This document shows, piece by piece, positions 46,201 to 54,602 of a stretch of DNA of 64,000 bases (positions within the stretch are counted from its first letter, which is position 1; each line of letters begins with the position of its first letter). This DNA comes from Clostridiales bacterium UBA7285 (GTDB lineage Bacteria; Bacillota; Clostridia; Peptostreptococcales; Anaerovoracaceae): the NCBI GenBank assembly GCA_002472145.1, contig DKRJ01000010.1, forward strand, positions 1 through 64,000, written 5' to 3'. The notes under the pieces were generated by a model, which worked only from the letters and a program-made list of their open reading frames with translations, was not told the DNA's origin and ran no database searches. The position numbers and the translations under genes are program-made.

Positions 46201-46386
46201 GACTACGAGATGATGGACAGGATCGTCATTACTATAGACGAGGACGACGCCGTGAAGGCCGCCGTCGCGGAGCACGGCGACTACATCAAAAAAGAGACTC
46301 TCGCCGATTCTATAGAGCACGGTGAGTGCGACGCCAGATTCGACCTGAACGGCCACGACACCGGCATCAAAGTGAAAAGAGTGTGA
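43273..46386 (+). CDS. ileS: Isoleucyl-tRNA synthetase, type-2-like
   Basis: A 1037-residue class I synthetase charging tRNA-Ile. The HIGH-type motif is GMPGIHH (about residue 47), and KMSKS lies at KKMSKSRGN (about 596). Length and the GIHH form fit the type-2, eukaryote-like IleRS group known for low mupirocin sensitivity; bacterial type 1 usually has HIGH and about 930 residues. An editing domain sits between the halves, and an anticodon-binding domain follows. The start follows AAAGGACTG. The T-box leader regulates it. Confidence 0.95.
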   Translation: MFEKLSDAPVAEVQNAQVEKWKKDDLLGRCVKAREGQPQFIFYEGPPTANGMPGIHHVMARTLKDSVNRYWTMKGYQVKRKAGWDTHGLPVEIEVEKQLHMNGKQDIEKYGIEEFNKKCRESVFKYTDKWREMSERMGYLVDLDDPYITLDNNYIESGWWILKKFFDAGKIYEGHKILPYCPRCGTGLASHEVAQGYKEIKVISLTVKFKKKGTENEYFLAWTTTAWTLAANIALTVGPDIEYVKVRMTEGDEKGNVFYVAKERADAVLGEGKYEVLEEMKGSDMEYMEYEPVMPFCPPKEGEKGYFVTCMDYVSVEDGTGIVHTAPAFGEDDYQCGVKYHLPVIQPVDTRGCYTATPWKGRFIFEEGLDVEIIKYLDTKILSKQKMVHNYPHCWRCGTPLVYYAHQSWYIKMSDFKEQLVANNNTVNWYPPYVGEKRFGNWLAEVKDWAISRSRYWGTPIPIWRCECGHLECVGSRAELVEKSVEPIDESIELHRPYVDRLHIKCPKCGKLMTRVPDVMDCWFDSGAMPFAQWHYPFEHKDDFDELFPADFICEGIDQTRGWFYSLMAISTFVAGRAPYKNVLVNDLILDKDGKKMSKSRGNTVSPFDLFDKYGADATRWYLLGMSPAWTPKKFDEDGLKDVVSKFFGTLRNVYNFFVLYSNEDGIDAANVTVPYGERPELDRWILSKYNRLIVEVRSDMDAYDHMKTVKAITDFVVEDLSNWYIRRARRRFYASGMSEDKKSVYATTYEVLVGVSKMIAPFAPFISDEIYTKLTGEYTVHTAYFPEANTGLIDDKEEERMDLVRTISTLGRGIREKERLKVRQPLTEIVVDGKYEPLIGDLSDLIKDELNVKNVDFEKDLGKFMNFSLKPDFKASGPVLGKKIKDFGAALAKADPAEINAELEKNGSVVMNLGGEDTEIPKEFVDVRINAKEGFSVAMENNVFAILDTTLTPELINEGLARELISKVQQLRKQADYEMMDRIVITIDEDDAVKAAVAEHGDYIKKETLADSIEHGECDARFDLNGHDTGIKVKRV

Positions 46387-46387
46387 C

Positions 46388-47437
46388 ATGGAACGCGTCG
46401 ACCTGAGAGATCTCACTCTCGGCGAAACAGAAGAACTCGTCATGCGTCTGGGAGCGCCGAAATACCGCGCTTCCCAGATCTTTGACTGGGTGTATAAGGG
46501 GAAAACGGACTTCCGGGAGATGACCAATCTTCCGGAAGTTTTCCGTGATAAACTGGCGGAGGCCGCTTACGTGGGGACGCTCCGGACGCTGCGCTCTCAG
46601 GTTTCCGCACAGGACGGGACGCGCAAGTTTCTCTTTGGCCTCCCTGACGGAAACGCCATCGAGACCGTGTTCATGAAATACAGTTTCGGAAATTCCGTAT
46701 GTGTTTCGTCTCAGGCCGGATGCCGCATGGGATGCAGGTTCTGCGCCTCGACTAAAAACGGCCTCGAGCGCGGCCTGACCGCGGGGGAGATCGTCTCTGA
46801 GATCATGTCGGCCGAGGCGGAATCGGGCGAAAAGATCGGGCATATCGTCGTGATGGGGACGGGCGAGCCGTTTGACAATTACGAAAACGTTTCCAGGTTC
46901 ATCAGGATAGTGAACGAGAAAAAAGGCCTCTCGATCGGGATGCGCAATATCACCGTGTCGACGTGCGGGATCGTCCCGATGATAGACAGGTTCGGTGACG
47001 AATTCGATCAGGTGAATCTCGCCGTTTCCCTCCACGCGCCGAACGACGGGATGCGTTCGTCCATGATGCCGGTAAACAGGAGATACCCGCTTGGCGAGCT
47101 GATACCCGCGTGCAGGCGATATACGGAAAAGACAGGGAGGCGGATCACGTTCGAATACACGCTCGTATCCGGCGTGAACGACAGCCGGGAGTGCATATCT
47201 GAACTCGCGGAACTGCTTCACGGGATGCTCTGCCACGTCAATCTCATCCCGCTGAACGCAGTCGAGGGTACGGGGATGGCCACCGTGACGAGGAAGCGCG
47301 CGGCGGAGATATCTTCTTTTTTGGAGAAAAAAGGTATACCTGCCACGGTGCGCAGAGAACTCGGCTCGGACATCGACGCGGCATGCGGACAGCTCAGGCT
47401 TAAAACAAATTATCCGTTGAACGGCAAACGCCGTTAG
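46388..47437 (+). CDS. rlmN: 23S rRNA/tRNA C2-adenine methyltransferase RlmN
   Basis: A 349-residue radical SAM enzyme methylating A2503 of 23S rRNA and A37 of some tRNAs. The cluster motif CRMGCRFC lies near residue 114. The second methyl-carrier Cys near the C-terminus is probably in DAACGQL, and GEPFDNY is the family GEP motif. It begins one base after the ileS stop, so the two are probably cotranscribed. A promoter for the next gene overlaps its last codons. Confidence 0.95.
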   Translation: MERVDLRDLTLGETEELVMRLGAPKYRASQIFDWVYKGKTDFREMTNLPEVFRDKLAEAAYVGTLRTLRSQVSAQDGTRKFLFGLPDGNAIETVFMKYSFGNSVCVSSQAGCRMGCRFCASTKNGLERGLTAGEIVSEIMSAEAESGEKIGHIVVMGTGEPFDNYENVSRFIRIVNEKKGLSIGMRNITVSTCGIVPMIDRFGDEFDQVNLAVSLHAPNDGMRSSMMPVNRRYPLGELIPACRRYTEKTGRRITFEYTLVSGVNDSRECISELAELLHGMLCHVNLIPLNAVEGTGMATVTRKRAAEISSFLEKKGIPATVRRELGSDIDAACGQLRLKTNYPLNGKRR

Positions 47438-47445
47438 TGTATAAT
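47417..47445 (+). promoter_or_regulatory. Promoter overlapping the end of rlmN
   Basis: TTGAAC (47417-47422), 17-base spacer, perfect TATAAT (47440-47445). The spacer contains an AACGGC/GCCGTT inverted repeat that could also act as a weak hairpin. Confidence 0.7.
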
Positions 47446-47480
47446 AACTGTAAATTGAGAACTGGAGGGCACGACACGAT

Positions 47481-47903
47481 ATGGTTAAACTTTTAATCGG
47501 GCATAAGGGTACCGGCAAAACGAAACTGATGATAGAGCTCGCTAACGAGGAAGTCGAAAAGTCCAACGGCAGCGTGATCTTTATCAACAAAAATGCCCGT
47601 TTGATGTATGACCTGAAGTATAAGATCAGAGTAGTGTGCATGGAGGATTTCGAGCACATCACCAACAGCGACGAGTATATCGGATTCCTCTACGGCATCA
47701 TCAGTTCGGATCACGACATCGAGACGATCTATATCGACAGCATCCTGAAACATGCGGATTTCTCGCTCAGCGACATTCCGGAGTTCCTCGACAGGCTCCG
47801 CGACATCTCGAAGAACTACGGCATGGACTTCGTCGTAAGTCTCTCGGCCGATAAGGAAGAAATGATCGGCGTGGATTTCTCCCAGTACGAGATACTGAAC
47901 TGA
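47481..47903 (+). CDS. Small P-loop protein of unknown function
   Basis: A 140-residue soluble protein with an N-terminal Walker A motif GHKGTGKT (residues 7-14) and a probable Walker B strand IETIYIDSI (about 93). The size is close to a minimal P-loop fold. Short PilT-like ATP-binding proteins of this kind are known in Clostridia, but no function is established. It has its own strong promoter and a strong terminator, so it is a single-gene unit expressed apart from rlmN and the Nudix gene. Confidence 0.8.
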   Translation: MVKLLIGHKGTGKTKLMIELANEEVEKSNGSVIFINKNARLMYDLKYKIRVVCMEDFEHITNSDEYIGFLYGIISSDHDIETIYIDSILKHADFSLSDIPEFLDRLRDISKNYGMDFVVSLSADKEEMIGVDFSQYEILN

Positions 47904-47955
47904 CTGAAAACCGGATAAAAATCAAAGAAAACCACAGCAATAATGCTGTCTTACA

Positions 47956-47988
47956 TGACAGAACCGGCGTCGATCGCCGGTTTTGTCA
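47956..47988. terminator. Long palindromic terminator after the P-loop gene
   Basis: TGACA-g-AACCGGC / GCCGGTT-t-TGTCA with a six-base loop: twelve pairs broken by one mismatch. The T-rich side gives a terminator on the plus strand. Confidence 0.75.
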
Positions 47989-48069
47989 TATACAAGCGGC
48001 GCGTCCGCATATGTGTTAAAATCAAAAGCGGAAACGTCGTGAAACACTAAAGCGAAAGATCATCAACTT

Positions 48070-48726
48070 ATGGAGAACAGCAGAACAAATACACGTGCGG
48101 CGGCAGGCGCTTCTCTGGCCGCAGTCAAAAGGATATATTCCGATCATGTACCGGAACCTATAGGAAAACATAAATTCTATTCGGTGCTCGTCCCTTTTGT
48201 CGAAAAAGACGGCAGGCTGTTCCTGCTGCTGGAAAAGCGGGCGAGGGACATGCTCTCGCAGCCTAACGAGATCTGCTTCCCGGGGGGCCACTTTGAAAAG
48301 GGCGAGGCCGCGCTCGACTGCGCTCTGCGCGAGACTAAAGAGGAGATCGGCCTGGAGCGCGGCGACATTAGCGTCATCGGCGAAGGGAACGTGCTTTGCG
48401 GGTACGCGGACTACACTCTGTCTACGATAATCGCGTCGCTCGATCCTCTTTCGCTGGACAGGATCGTTCTCCAGAAGGAGGAAGTCGATTCGATCTTTCT
48501 TGCGCCGTTCGATTTCTTCGTCGAAAATCCGCCGGAAGATCACTTCCACCTCGTCACGTCAGACATGTCAGGATTCCCGAACGAAAAGGTCGGGATCGGA
48601 AAGGACTACGCGTGGCGCGTGTCAAAGCACAACGTCCCGATCTACCCGCCGTACGAGGGAAAAGTGGTCTGGGGGATCACCGCGAGCATAATAGAGGATA
48701 TGGTCGAAACCGTTAAAAGGCGCTGA
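48070..48726 (+). CDS. Nudix hydrolase, CoA pyrophosphatase-like
   Basis: A 218-residue Nudix enzyme. The Nudix box GGHFEKGE...RETKEEIGL (about 76-98) has all catalytic Glu residues, and the region after it fits the CoA pyrophosphatase (NudL-like) subgroup. It likely hydrolyses CoA derivatives to phosphopantetheine and adenosine 3',5'-bisphosphate, although a broader role is possible. It ends three bases before mnmA. Confidence 0.85.
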   Translation: MENSRTNTRAAAGASLAAVKRIYSDHVPEPIGKHKFYSVLVPFVEKDGRLFLLLEKRARDMLSQPNEICFPGGHFEKGEAALDCALRETKEEIGLERGDISVIGEGNVLCGYADYTLSTIIASLDPLSLDRIVLQKEEVDSIFLAPFDFFVENPPEDHFHLVTSDMSGFPNEKVGIGKDYAWRVSKHNVPIYPPYEGKVVWGITASIIEDMVETVKRR

Positions 48727-48729
48727 AAA

Positions 48730-49890
48730 ATGACCTTAAACACATCATCAAAAAACATCCAGGCAAAGTGCCCGGCGGGACCTGCGGACACCGCGCGCGC
48801 GGCTGATCTTTTCAACGGAGCGGACGTCCGTGGGAAGGCCGTAGTCGCGATGAGCGGGGGAGTAGACAGCTCCGTCGCCGCGTATCTCACTCTGAGAGAC
48901 GGGTGCGGGGCGGTCGGCGTGACCCTGAGGCTCCTATGCACCGCCTGCGGCACTGACGGCTCGGGCGACGCAAAGGACGCAGAGGCGGTCTGCGACAGAC
49001 TCGGCATGGAGTTCGTGCTCATGGATCTCTCGGATGATTTCAGGCGCGAGGTCATAGACCGTTTCATCGCAGAATACGAGGCCGGCAGGACGCCGAACCC
49101 GTGCGTCATCTGCAACAGAACGATCAAATTCGGCAGGCTGTTTGATCTTGCGAGGGACGCCGGCGCATCCCGCATAGTCACCGGTCATTACGCAAAGATC
49201 AGGAAGGATCCGGCGACGGGGAGATATCTTCTCGTGCGCGCAGATGACAAGCGCAAGGATCAGACGTATGTCCTGTATTCACTGACTCAGGACAGGCTCG
49301 CGATGCTGAGCCTGCCTGTCGGAGAACTGACGAAGGACCAGACGCGCGAGATCGCTGAGGAACGCGGATTTTCCAACGCCCGCAAGCACGACAGCCAGGA
49401 CATATGCTTCATACCGGGCGGAGACTACGCGTCGTTCATAGAGCGCGCGACTGGGAAAAAATACCCGCCGGGAGATTTTGTCGGTCCGGACGGCAGCGTC
49501 CTCGGCCGCCACAAGGGGATCATCAAATACACGATCGGTCAGAGAAAGGGCCTGGGGCTCGCTCTCGCCGAGCCGCTCTACGTCTGCGCAAAGGACGTCT
49601 CATCGAACAAAGTAATACTCGGGCGCAGCGACGCCCTGTTCTCAAGGAAATTTTTCGTAAAAGACTTAAACTATATCGCCTGCGAGCCTCCGGCGTCTGA
49701 TTTCAGGACGCGGGCAAAGGTCCGCTACAGCCAGAACGACGCCCCGTGCACCGTGCGTCCTCTTTCGCGCGGCACGGCGGAGGTCGAGTTCGACGAGCCT
49801 CAGCGCGCGATCACGTGCGGCCAGGCGGCTGTTTTCTATGACGGCGACGTAGTGGTAGGCGGCGGGACGATCGCGGAAAGGCGGCGCTAG
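48730..49890 (+). CDS. mnmA: tRNA-specific 2-thiouridylase MnmA
   Basis: A 386-residue enzyme thiolating U34 of tRNA-Lys, Glu and Gln. The PP-loop AMSGGVDSSVAA (about residue 40), the catalytic Cys in NPCVICN (about 122) and the second Cys in DSQDICF (about 221) are intact. The 30 residues before the PP-loop are longer than in most homologues. It needs a cysteine desulfurase supplied elsewhere. It starts three bases after the Nudix gene and ends one base before the methyltransferase. Confidence 0.96.
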   Translation: MTLNTSSKNIQAKCPAGPADTARAADLFNGADVRGKAVVAMSGGVDSSVAAYLTLRDGCGAVGVTLRLLCTACGTDGSGDAKDAEAVCDRLGMEFVLMDLSDDFRREVIDRFIAEYEAGRTPNPCVICNRTIKFGRLFDLARDAGASRIVTGHYAKIRKDPATGRYLLVRADDKRKDQTYVLYSLTQDRLAMLSLPVGELTKDQTREIAEERGFSNARKHDSQDICFIPGGDYASFIERATGKKYPPGDFVGPDGSVLGRHKGIIKYTIGQRKGLGLALAEPLYVCAKDVSSNKVILGRSDALFSRKFFVKDLNYIACEPPASDFRTRAKVRYSQNDAPCTVRPLSRGTAEVEFDEPQRAITCGQAAVFYDGDVVVGGGTIAERRR

Positions 49891-49891
49891 C

Positions 49892-51235
49892 ATGGGACTT
49901 CTCAGGGAACTAAACATGATCTACAGGTCTTCCGAGGCGATGTACAGACGCACGCTCGGTTCAAGGCGCCGCGGCCTCATACTTCGCGAGGAGGTGACGA
50001 GCCCGACCCTCATACGCAGCGAAAGCAGCGGGATGGTGATCGAGGGCGATAACCGCGAGGTGATGGCCGAACTGGCGATAAATCCCGCGATCGCCGGTAA
50101 AATCAACATGATCTACATCGATCCGCCTTTCTTTTCCATGTCCGACTACGAGGCGGTCGCGAAAGCGGGCGGAAGCACGGTGCGCCATTCGGCATATAAG
50201 GACAAGTGGAGCAGCGGCATGGCGGAATACCTGAAAATGCTCGCTCCGCGCCTCATGCAGATGCGCGATCTGATGGCGGACGACGGTCTGATCTTCGTCC
50301 ACCTCGACTGGCACGCCGTCGATTCGGTCAAATCGCTCATGGACGAGATCTTCGGCGCCGAGCGCTTTGTCAACGAGATCATCTGGGAGTATAAATCGGG
50401 CGGCAGCAGCAAGAGGCATTTCTCCCGCAAGCACGACAACATACTCGTCTACTCGAAGACAGCTGGATACAAATTCTTCCCGCTGAAGGAAAAGTCATAC
50501 AACCGCGGCCTGAAGCCCTACAGATTCAAGGGCGTCGAGGAGTTCGAGGACGAGGTCGGATGGTACACGGTAGTGAACATGAAAGACGTCTGGAGCATCG
50601 ACATGGTCGGGCGCACGTCTGCTGAGAGGACCGGGTACGCGACCCAGAAGCCGGAGGCTCTGATCAGGCGCATGATAGAATGCTGCACCGAGGAAGGCGA
50701 TCTCGTCGCGGACTTTTTCTGCGGCAGCGGGACGACCGGCGCGGCGGCGGCAAAACTCGGCAGGCGCTTCATAATGGTCGACAAAGGTGGACTGGCGGTC
50801 GAGACGGCCGAGGCTCGCCTGATGAAGGACGGCGTCTCCTTCGAGGTGCTCGGCTTCTCAGGAGGAACTGGAGGCCTGACTGCGTACATCTCCTCCTCGG
50901 CGGAGCAGGGACCTTCCGATGATCTCATCAATATAAATGTCACAATCAACTCTGTGAGGATCTCGAACATACCTGTCCGGCGCGGTGGTGATCAAAAAGC
51001 CGACATCAGGGAACTGGCAAAGAAGAGCCCGGAGGAACTGATCCTCATGTGGAGCGTCGACTTTTCCTACGACGGGAGCGTTCACAGACCGTCCGAACTT
51101 TTCCTGCGCGAAAACGGAAAAATTACGATTTCCATGTCCTCACAGGTCAATAAAGGTGATATAATCTCGATAAAAATAGTCGATATTTTTGGCAACACGT
51201 GCTTCAGGATAATAGACTCGGGATCGCTGTTGTGA
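49892..51235 (+). CDS. Orphan site-specific DNA methyltransferase, Mod-like
   Basis: A 447-residue amino-methyltransferase acting on adenine N6 or cytosine N4. Motif IV IDPPF (about residue 78) precedes motif I FFCGSGTTG (about 271), the order of the beta class that includes type III Mod proteins. The region between acts as the target-recognition part. Residues about 320-447 form an extra beta-rich C-terminal domain. No restriction endonuclease is near it; mnmA and a tRNA gene flank it. Composition resembles its neighbours. A regulatory or protective methylation role is possible. Confidence 0.85.
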   Translation: MGLLRELNMIYRSSEAMYRRTLGSRRRGLILREEVTSPTLIRSESSGMVIEGDNREVMAELAINPAIAGKINMIYIDPPFFSMSDYEAVAKAGGSTVRHSAYKDKWSSGMAEYLKMLAPRLMQMRDLMADDGLIFVHLDWHAVDSVKSLMDEIFGAERFVNEIIWEYKSGGSSKRHFSRKHDNILVYSKTAGYKFFPLKEKSYNRGLKPYRFKGVEEFEDEVGWYTVVNMKDVWSIDMVGRTSAERTGYATQKPEALIRRMIECCTEEGDLVADFFCGSGTTGAAAAKLGRRFIMVDKGGLAVETAEARLMKDGVSFEVLGFSGGTGGLTAYISSSAEQGPSDDLININVTINSVRISNIPVRRGGDQKADIRELAKKSPEELILMWSVDFSYDGSVHRPSELFLRENGKITISMSSQVNKGDIISIKIVDIFGNTCFRIIDSGSLL

Positions 51236-51252
51236 TAGAATAAGGCATACGT

Positions 51253-51328
51253 GCGCCAGTAGCTCAGGGGATAGAGTGACACACTCCGAATGTGGAGGCC
51301 GGGGGTTCGAATCCCCCCTGGCGCACCA
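51253..51328 (+). tRNA. tRNA-Arg (anticodon CCG)
   Basis: A complete 76-base cloverleaf with encoded CCA. Acceptor GCGCCAG/CTGGCGC, D-arm GCTC/GAGT, anticodon loop CTCCGAA with CCG at 34-36, T-arm GGGGG TTCGAAT CCCCC. The top of the anticodon stem (27-43) is an A-G mismatch. It reads CGG codons. Confidence 0.95.
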
Positions 51329-51356
51329 AAATTTTCGAGTATAGAGATAAAAATAC

Positions 51357-53147
51357 ATGGATAAAAAAAGAAAATACGTAAAGAACTTCTACACGGGCTA
51401 CCCGCTCAGGAACCGGGCGCTTGCCCGTGAATTCCGCGAATTCACCGATCTGAGGGACCTGCTAAAAACTTCCTCGGAAAAATACGGCTACAGGGTGGCC
51501 TTCATCACTAAAACAAAGGACGAGAGCGGGGCTCCGCAGTATATCTACACGACGTATAAAAAACTTTTCTACGAGATAAACTGCGTCGGCAGCGCTCTGT
51601 GCGACATCGGCCTCGCGGATGAGAAGATCGCGCTCATAGGCGACAACAGTTATAAATGGTGCCTGTCGTATTTTGCCGTCGGATGCGGCCTGGGAGTGAT
51701 CGTTCCTCTCGACAGACTCATCCAGAAGGACGAACTGGAGAGCATGCTTCAGCGCAGCGGAGCAAAGGCGATCTTCTGCGATAAGAAGAGATACGGGATC
51801 GTCAAGGAAATTTTCGACGAGGGCAGAACCGACCTCGAATATGTGATAGGCCTCGATTTTGCTCCGGAAAACGGCCTGAGCATGGTCGACCTGATCATCC
51901 GCGGGGAGGAACTCTTCCTCGAGGGATACAAGGGATACACGGAAAGACCTATAGACCGCGAAGCGCTCGCGTGCTTGCTTTTCACTTCCGGAACGACGTC
52001 CAGATCCAAGGCCGTGATGCTCTCGCAGAAGAACATGATGTCCGTGAACTACGGGATGAACCTCGTCGAGGAGTTCACGCCTCAGGACGTTTCTCTCATG
52101 ATCCTGCCGCTTCACCACTGCTACGGCATGGGCGGCGTTCTGACTTTTCTCTCGCAGGGCATGTCCATCGCGTTTACGGACGGACTCAAACACATCACGG
52201 AAAACCTCCGCGAATATAAGGTCACCGTTCTGCTGACTGTCCCGCTCCTGGTGGAGACGATCTACAAGCGCATCATGAAGACCGCCGAAAAGCAGGGCAA
52301 ACTCATGCAGGTCCAGATCGCCCGCAAATTCTGCGACGCTTCTGACAAACTCGGCATCGGCACGAACGTGAGGCGCAGAGTCTTCAGCACCATCATCGAC
52401 CAGCTTGGCGGCCATCTCAGATTTATCGTCAACGGCGCGGCTCCGATCAACCCGGAGGTCTCGCGCGGCTTCAACGAGTTCGGGATCCTGACGGTTCAGG
52501 GCTACGGCCTCTCCGAGTGCGCTCCGACGGTCGCAAGCGAGTACGTCGGCCACGTCAAGCCGGGTTCGTGCGGTCTGGCGCTGCCGAATATCGAGACGCG
52601 CATCGACGATCCCGACGAAAACGGTATAGGCGAACTCTGCGTGCGCGGCGACAACGTGATGATGGGCTACAGCGGCGACGAAGAGGCTACGCGCGAGGTC
52701 ATTTCCGAGGACGGGTGGTTCCACACGGGCGATCTCGGATATTTTGACAAGGACAACTATCTGTGGATAACCGGCCGCAAAAAGAACGTGATCGTTCTGA
52801 AGAGCGGCAAGAAAGTCTTCCCGGAGGAAATAGAGACGCTGATCAACTTCCTGCCGTATGTGGAGGAGAGCATGGTATTCTCGCGCATCTGGTGCGGCGA
52901 CATCTCGCTCTGGGTCAAGGTCGTCTATTCGGATCAGTATCTGGCTCAGAACAAACTGACGCGCGAGGACCTCGAGAAAAAGTTCGCTCAGGATCTGGAG
53001 CGCATCAACGCGACGCTGCCGAGATACAAGGAGATCAGGCATTTCTTCCTGTCGAACCGGCCGACCGTAAAGACGACGACCCAGAAGACAAAGCGCAATC
53101 CGGAGCGCGCTGAGATCGAAAAGGAACTCACGGAGCGCGGCCTGTAG
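51357..53147 (+). CDS. AMP-binding acyl-CoA synthetase
   Basis: A 596-residue adenylate-forming enzyme, most like long-chain fatty-acid-CoA ligases. The AMP/ATP loop FTSGTTSRSKAVML (about residue 206), the QGYGLSECAP motif (about 381), GWFHTGDLG (about 457) and the catalytic Lys region TGRKKNVIVLKSGKKVFPEE are in order. It activates a fatty or other carboxylic acid as acyl-AMP before transfer to CoA. Substrate chain length is not readable. A weak RBS precedes it. Convergent with the MATE gene. Confidence 0.9.
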   Translation: MDKKRKYVKNFYTGYPLRNRALAREFREFTDLRDLLKTSSEKYGYRVAFITKTKDESGAPQYIYTTYKKLFYEINCVGSALCDIGLADEKIALIGDNSYKWCLSYFAVGCGLGVIVPLDRLIQKDELESMLQRSGAKAIFCDKKRYGIVKEIFDEGRTDLEYVIGLDFAPENGLSMVDLIIRGEELFLEGYKGYTERPIDREALACLLFTSGTTSRSKAVMLSQKNMMSVNYGMNLVEEFTPQDVSLMILPLHHCYGMGGVLTFLSQGMSIAFTDGLKHITENLREYKVTVLLTVPLLVETIYKRIMKTAEKQGKLMQVQIARKFCDASDKLGIGTNVRRRVFSTIIDQLGGHLRFIVNGAAPINPEVSRGFNEFGILTVQGYGLSECAPTVASEYVGHVKPGSCGLALPNIETRIDDPDENGIGELCVRGDNVMMGYSGDEEATREVISEDGWFHTGDLGYFDKDNYLWITGRKKNVIVLKSGKKVFPEEIETLINFLPYVEESMVFSRIWCGDISLWVKVVYSDQYLAQNKLTREDLEKKFAQDLERINATLPRYKEIRHFFLSNRPTVKTTTQKTKRNPERAEIEKELTERGL

Positions 53148-53213
53148 ACTGCGTACCGCTATTTGAATGCGATGCATCCAAAGGGCCGCAATATAAATTT
53201 ATTTAAGGATCTG

Positions 53214-54551
53214 CTATTTGAATGCGATGCCTCCTCGCTCGGAGCGCTTCAGCAGGCCGAACGCGATGACGAGAACTATCGCTTCGCAGATGCCGAACGT
53301 GTACCAGATCATTCCGGCTCCGAATATGCGGGGCAGTATCAGAATAACAAGAACACTCACAACGACGCTCCTGAGGAAATTCAGGAGCGTTGCGTATTCT
53401 GAGCGCTCCGTCGAATATAGATACGAGGATATCATGACGTTGAAGGCCATGAACACGAATCCCCAGCAGTATTTCGGCATTGCGGAAAGCGTGTAGGCGA
53501 GCGTCGATTCGTCTTCCCCGAACAGGCGGCAGATCTGCTCGTCAAAAAGCAGTATCAGACCGGTCACGAGGATGCTCCCGTAGAAGTTTATTTTTATTCC
53601 CCTGCGGAAAATGTATTTCAGATCCTTTTCGTTTTTCATCCCGTACATCTGCCCGAAGAGAGGCTGAAGCCCCTCGCTGGTGCCAAAGAATACCGCGACG
53701 GTAAATGACGCGACGTACGAGATTATCGAGAAAGTATTGACTCCTATATCGCCGATCATCGAGACGAGGACGCGGTTCATGCAGAGCGTCATGATCGGTG
53801 TCGCGAGCTGGCCGATCCCTTCGGGGAGGCCGTGCAGAGCGATGTCTTTGATCGTCTGAGCGTCGAGCCGGGTCCTGCCGAATCTGATGATCCCCTTTCT
53901 GCGGATGAAGTGGGTCAGCACGACAAGCAGGCCGGCGGTCTGGGAGATCCCCGTCGCGAGGGCGGCGCCTTTCGTTCCCATCCCGAGAGGGAAGACGAAG
54001 TACCAGTCGCCGAAAATGTTCAGCGCGGTGGATATCACGACAGAGGCTCCGCCGAGCGCCGGATCGTCGTCATTGCGGCAGAACGCCTGAAGGCACATGG
54101 AGAGCCCCGACGGTACGATGAACGCCGCGTACCAGAAAAGATAGTCGGACGACATGTCGATATACGTATCGCTGGCGCCGAACGCGCGGCAGATCGGTCT
54201 GGTGAAAGCGACTCCGGCAAAACACAGAACTGCGGCCGCGATCAAAAGAAAGATCATGCTCACGCGGAATACGTGATGCGCCTTCTCCTTTTCTCCTTTG
54301 CCGACGCATACCGCAAAAATCGCCGCTCCGCCGATGTTTACGATCTGGAATACGGCAGCCGTCAGCATCACGTAAGGCATGACGAGATTTACCGCCCCCA
54401 GGCTGTCGATCCCGACGCCTCTTCCTATGAAGATCCCGTCTATCACGGTAAACAAAAAGAAGCATACGTTGCTAAGCATGCTCGGTATCACGTATCTGGC
54501 GATTTGTTTGTTCAGCCCTTTCGAGGCCTTATCATTTTTAAACACTTTCAT
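53214..54551 (-). CDS. MATE family efflux transporter
   Basis: A 445-residue protein with about twelve membrane helices in two similar halves, of the MATE/DinF type, exporting cationic drugs or metabolites with Na+ or H+. MVIPSML-like N-terminal IPSMLSN, GVGIDSLGAVNLVMPY and the mid-protein GLPEGIGQLATP are family features. It starts 52 bases after the MarR-type regulator and is probably cotranscribed with it, so drug- or metabolite-sensing control is likely. The 66-base gap to the convergent synthetase gene shows no strong terminator. Confidence 0.92.
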   Translation of the reverse strand: MKVFKNDKASKGLNKQIARYVIPSMLSNVCFFLFTVIDGIFIGRGVGIDSLGAVNLVMPYVMLTAAVFQIVNIGGAAIFAVCVGKGEKEKAHHVFRVSMIFLLIAAAVLCFAGVAFTRPICRAFGASDTYIDMSSDYLFWYAAFIVPSGLSMCLQAFCRNDDDPALGGASVVISTALNIFGDWYFVFPLGMGTKGAALATGISQTAGLLVVLTHFIRRKGIIRFGRTRLDAQTIKDIALHGLPEGIGQLATPIMTLCMNRVLVSMIGDIGVNTFSIISYVASFTVAVFFGTSEGLQPLFGQMYGMKNEKDLKYIFRRGIKINFYGSILVTGLILLFDEQICRLFGEDESTLAYTLSAMPKYCWGFVFMAFNVMISSYLYSTERSEYATLLNFLRSVVVSVLVILILPRIFGAGMIWYTFGICEAIVLVIAFGLLKRSERGGIAFK

Positions 54552-54602
54552 CTAAACACTTTCATCGGTCTCGCCGTATTTTTTCACAGATCTCACCGAA
54601 TT

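Noticed and set aside
51229..51356. Integrated element at the tRNA-Arg gene
   Set aside because: No integrase, no duplicated tRNA 3' end was noticed, and flanking genes look native.
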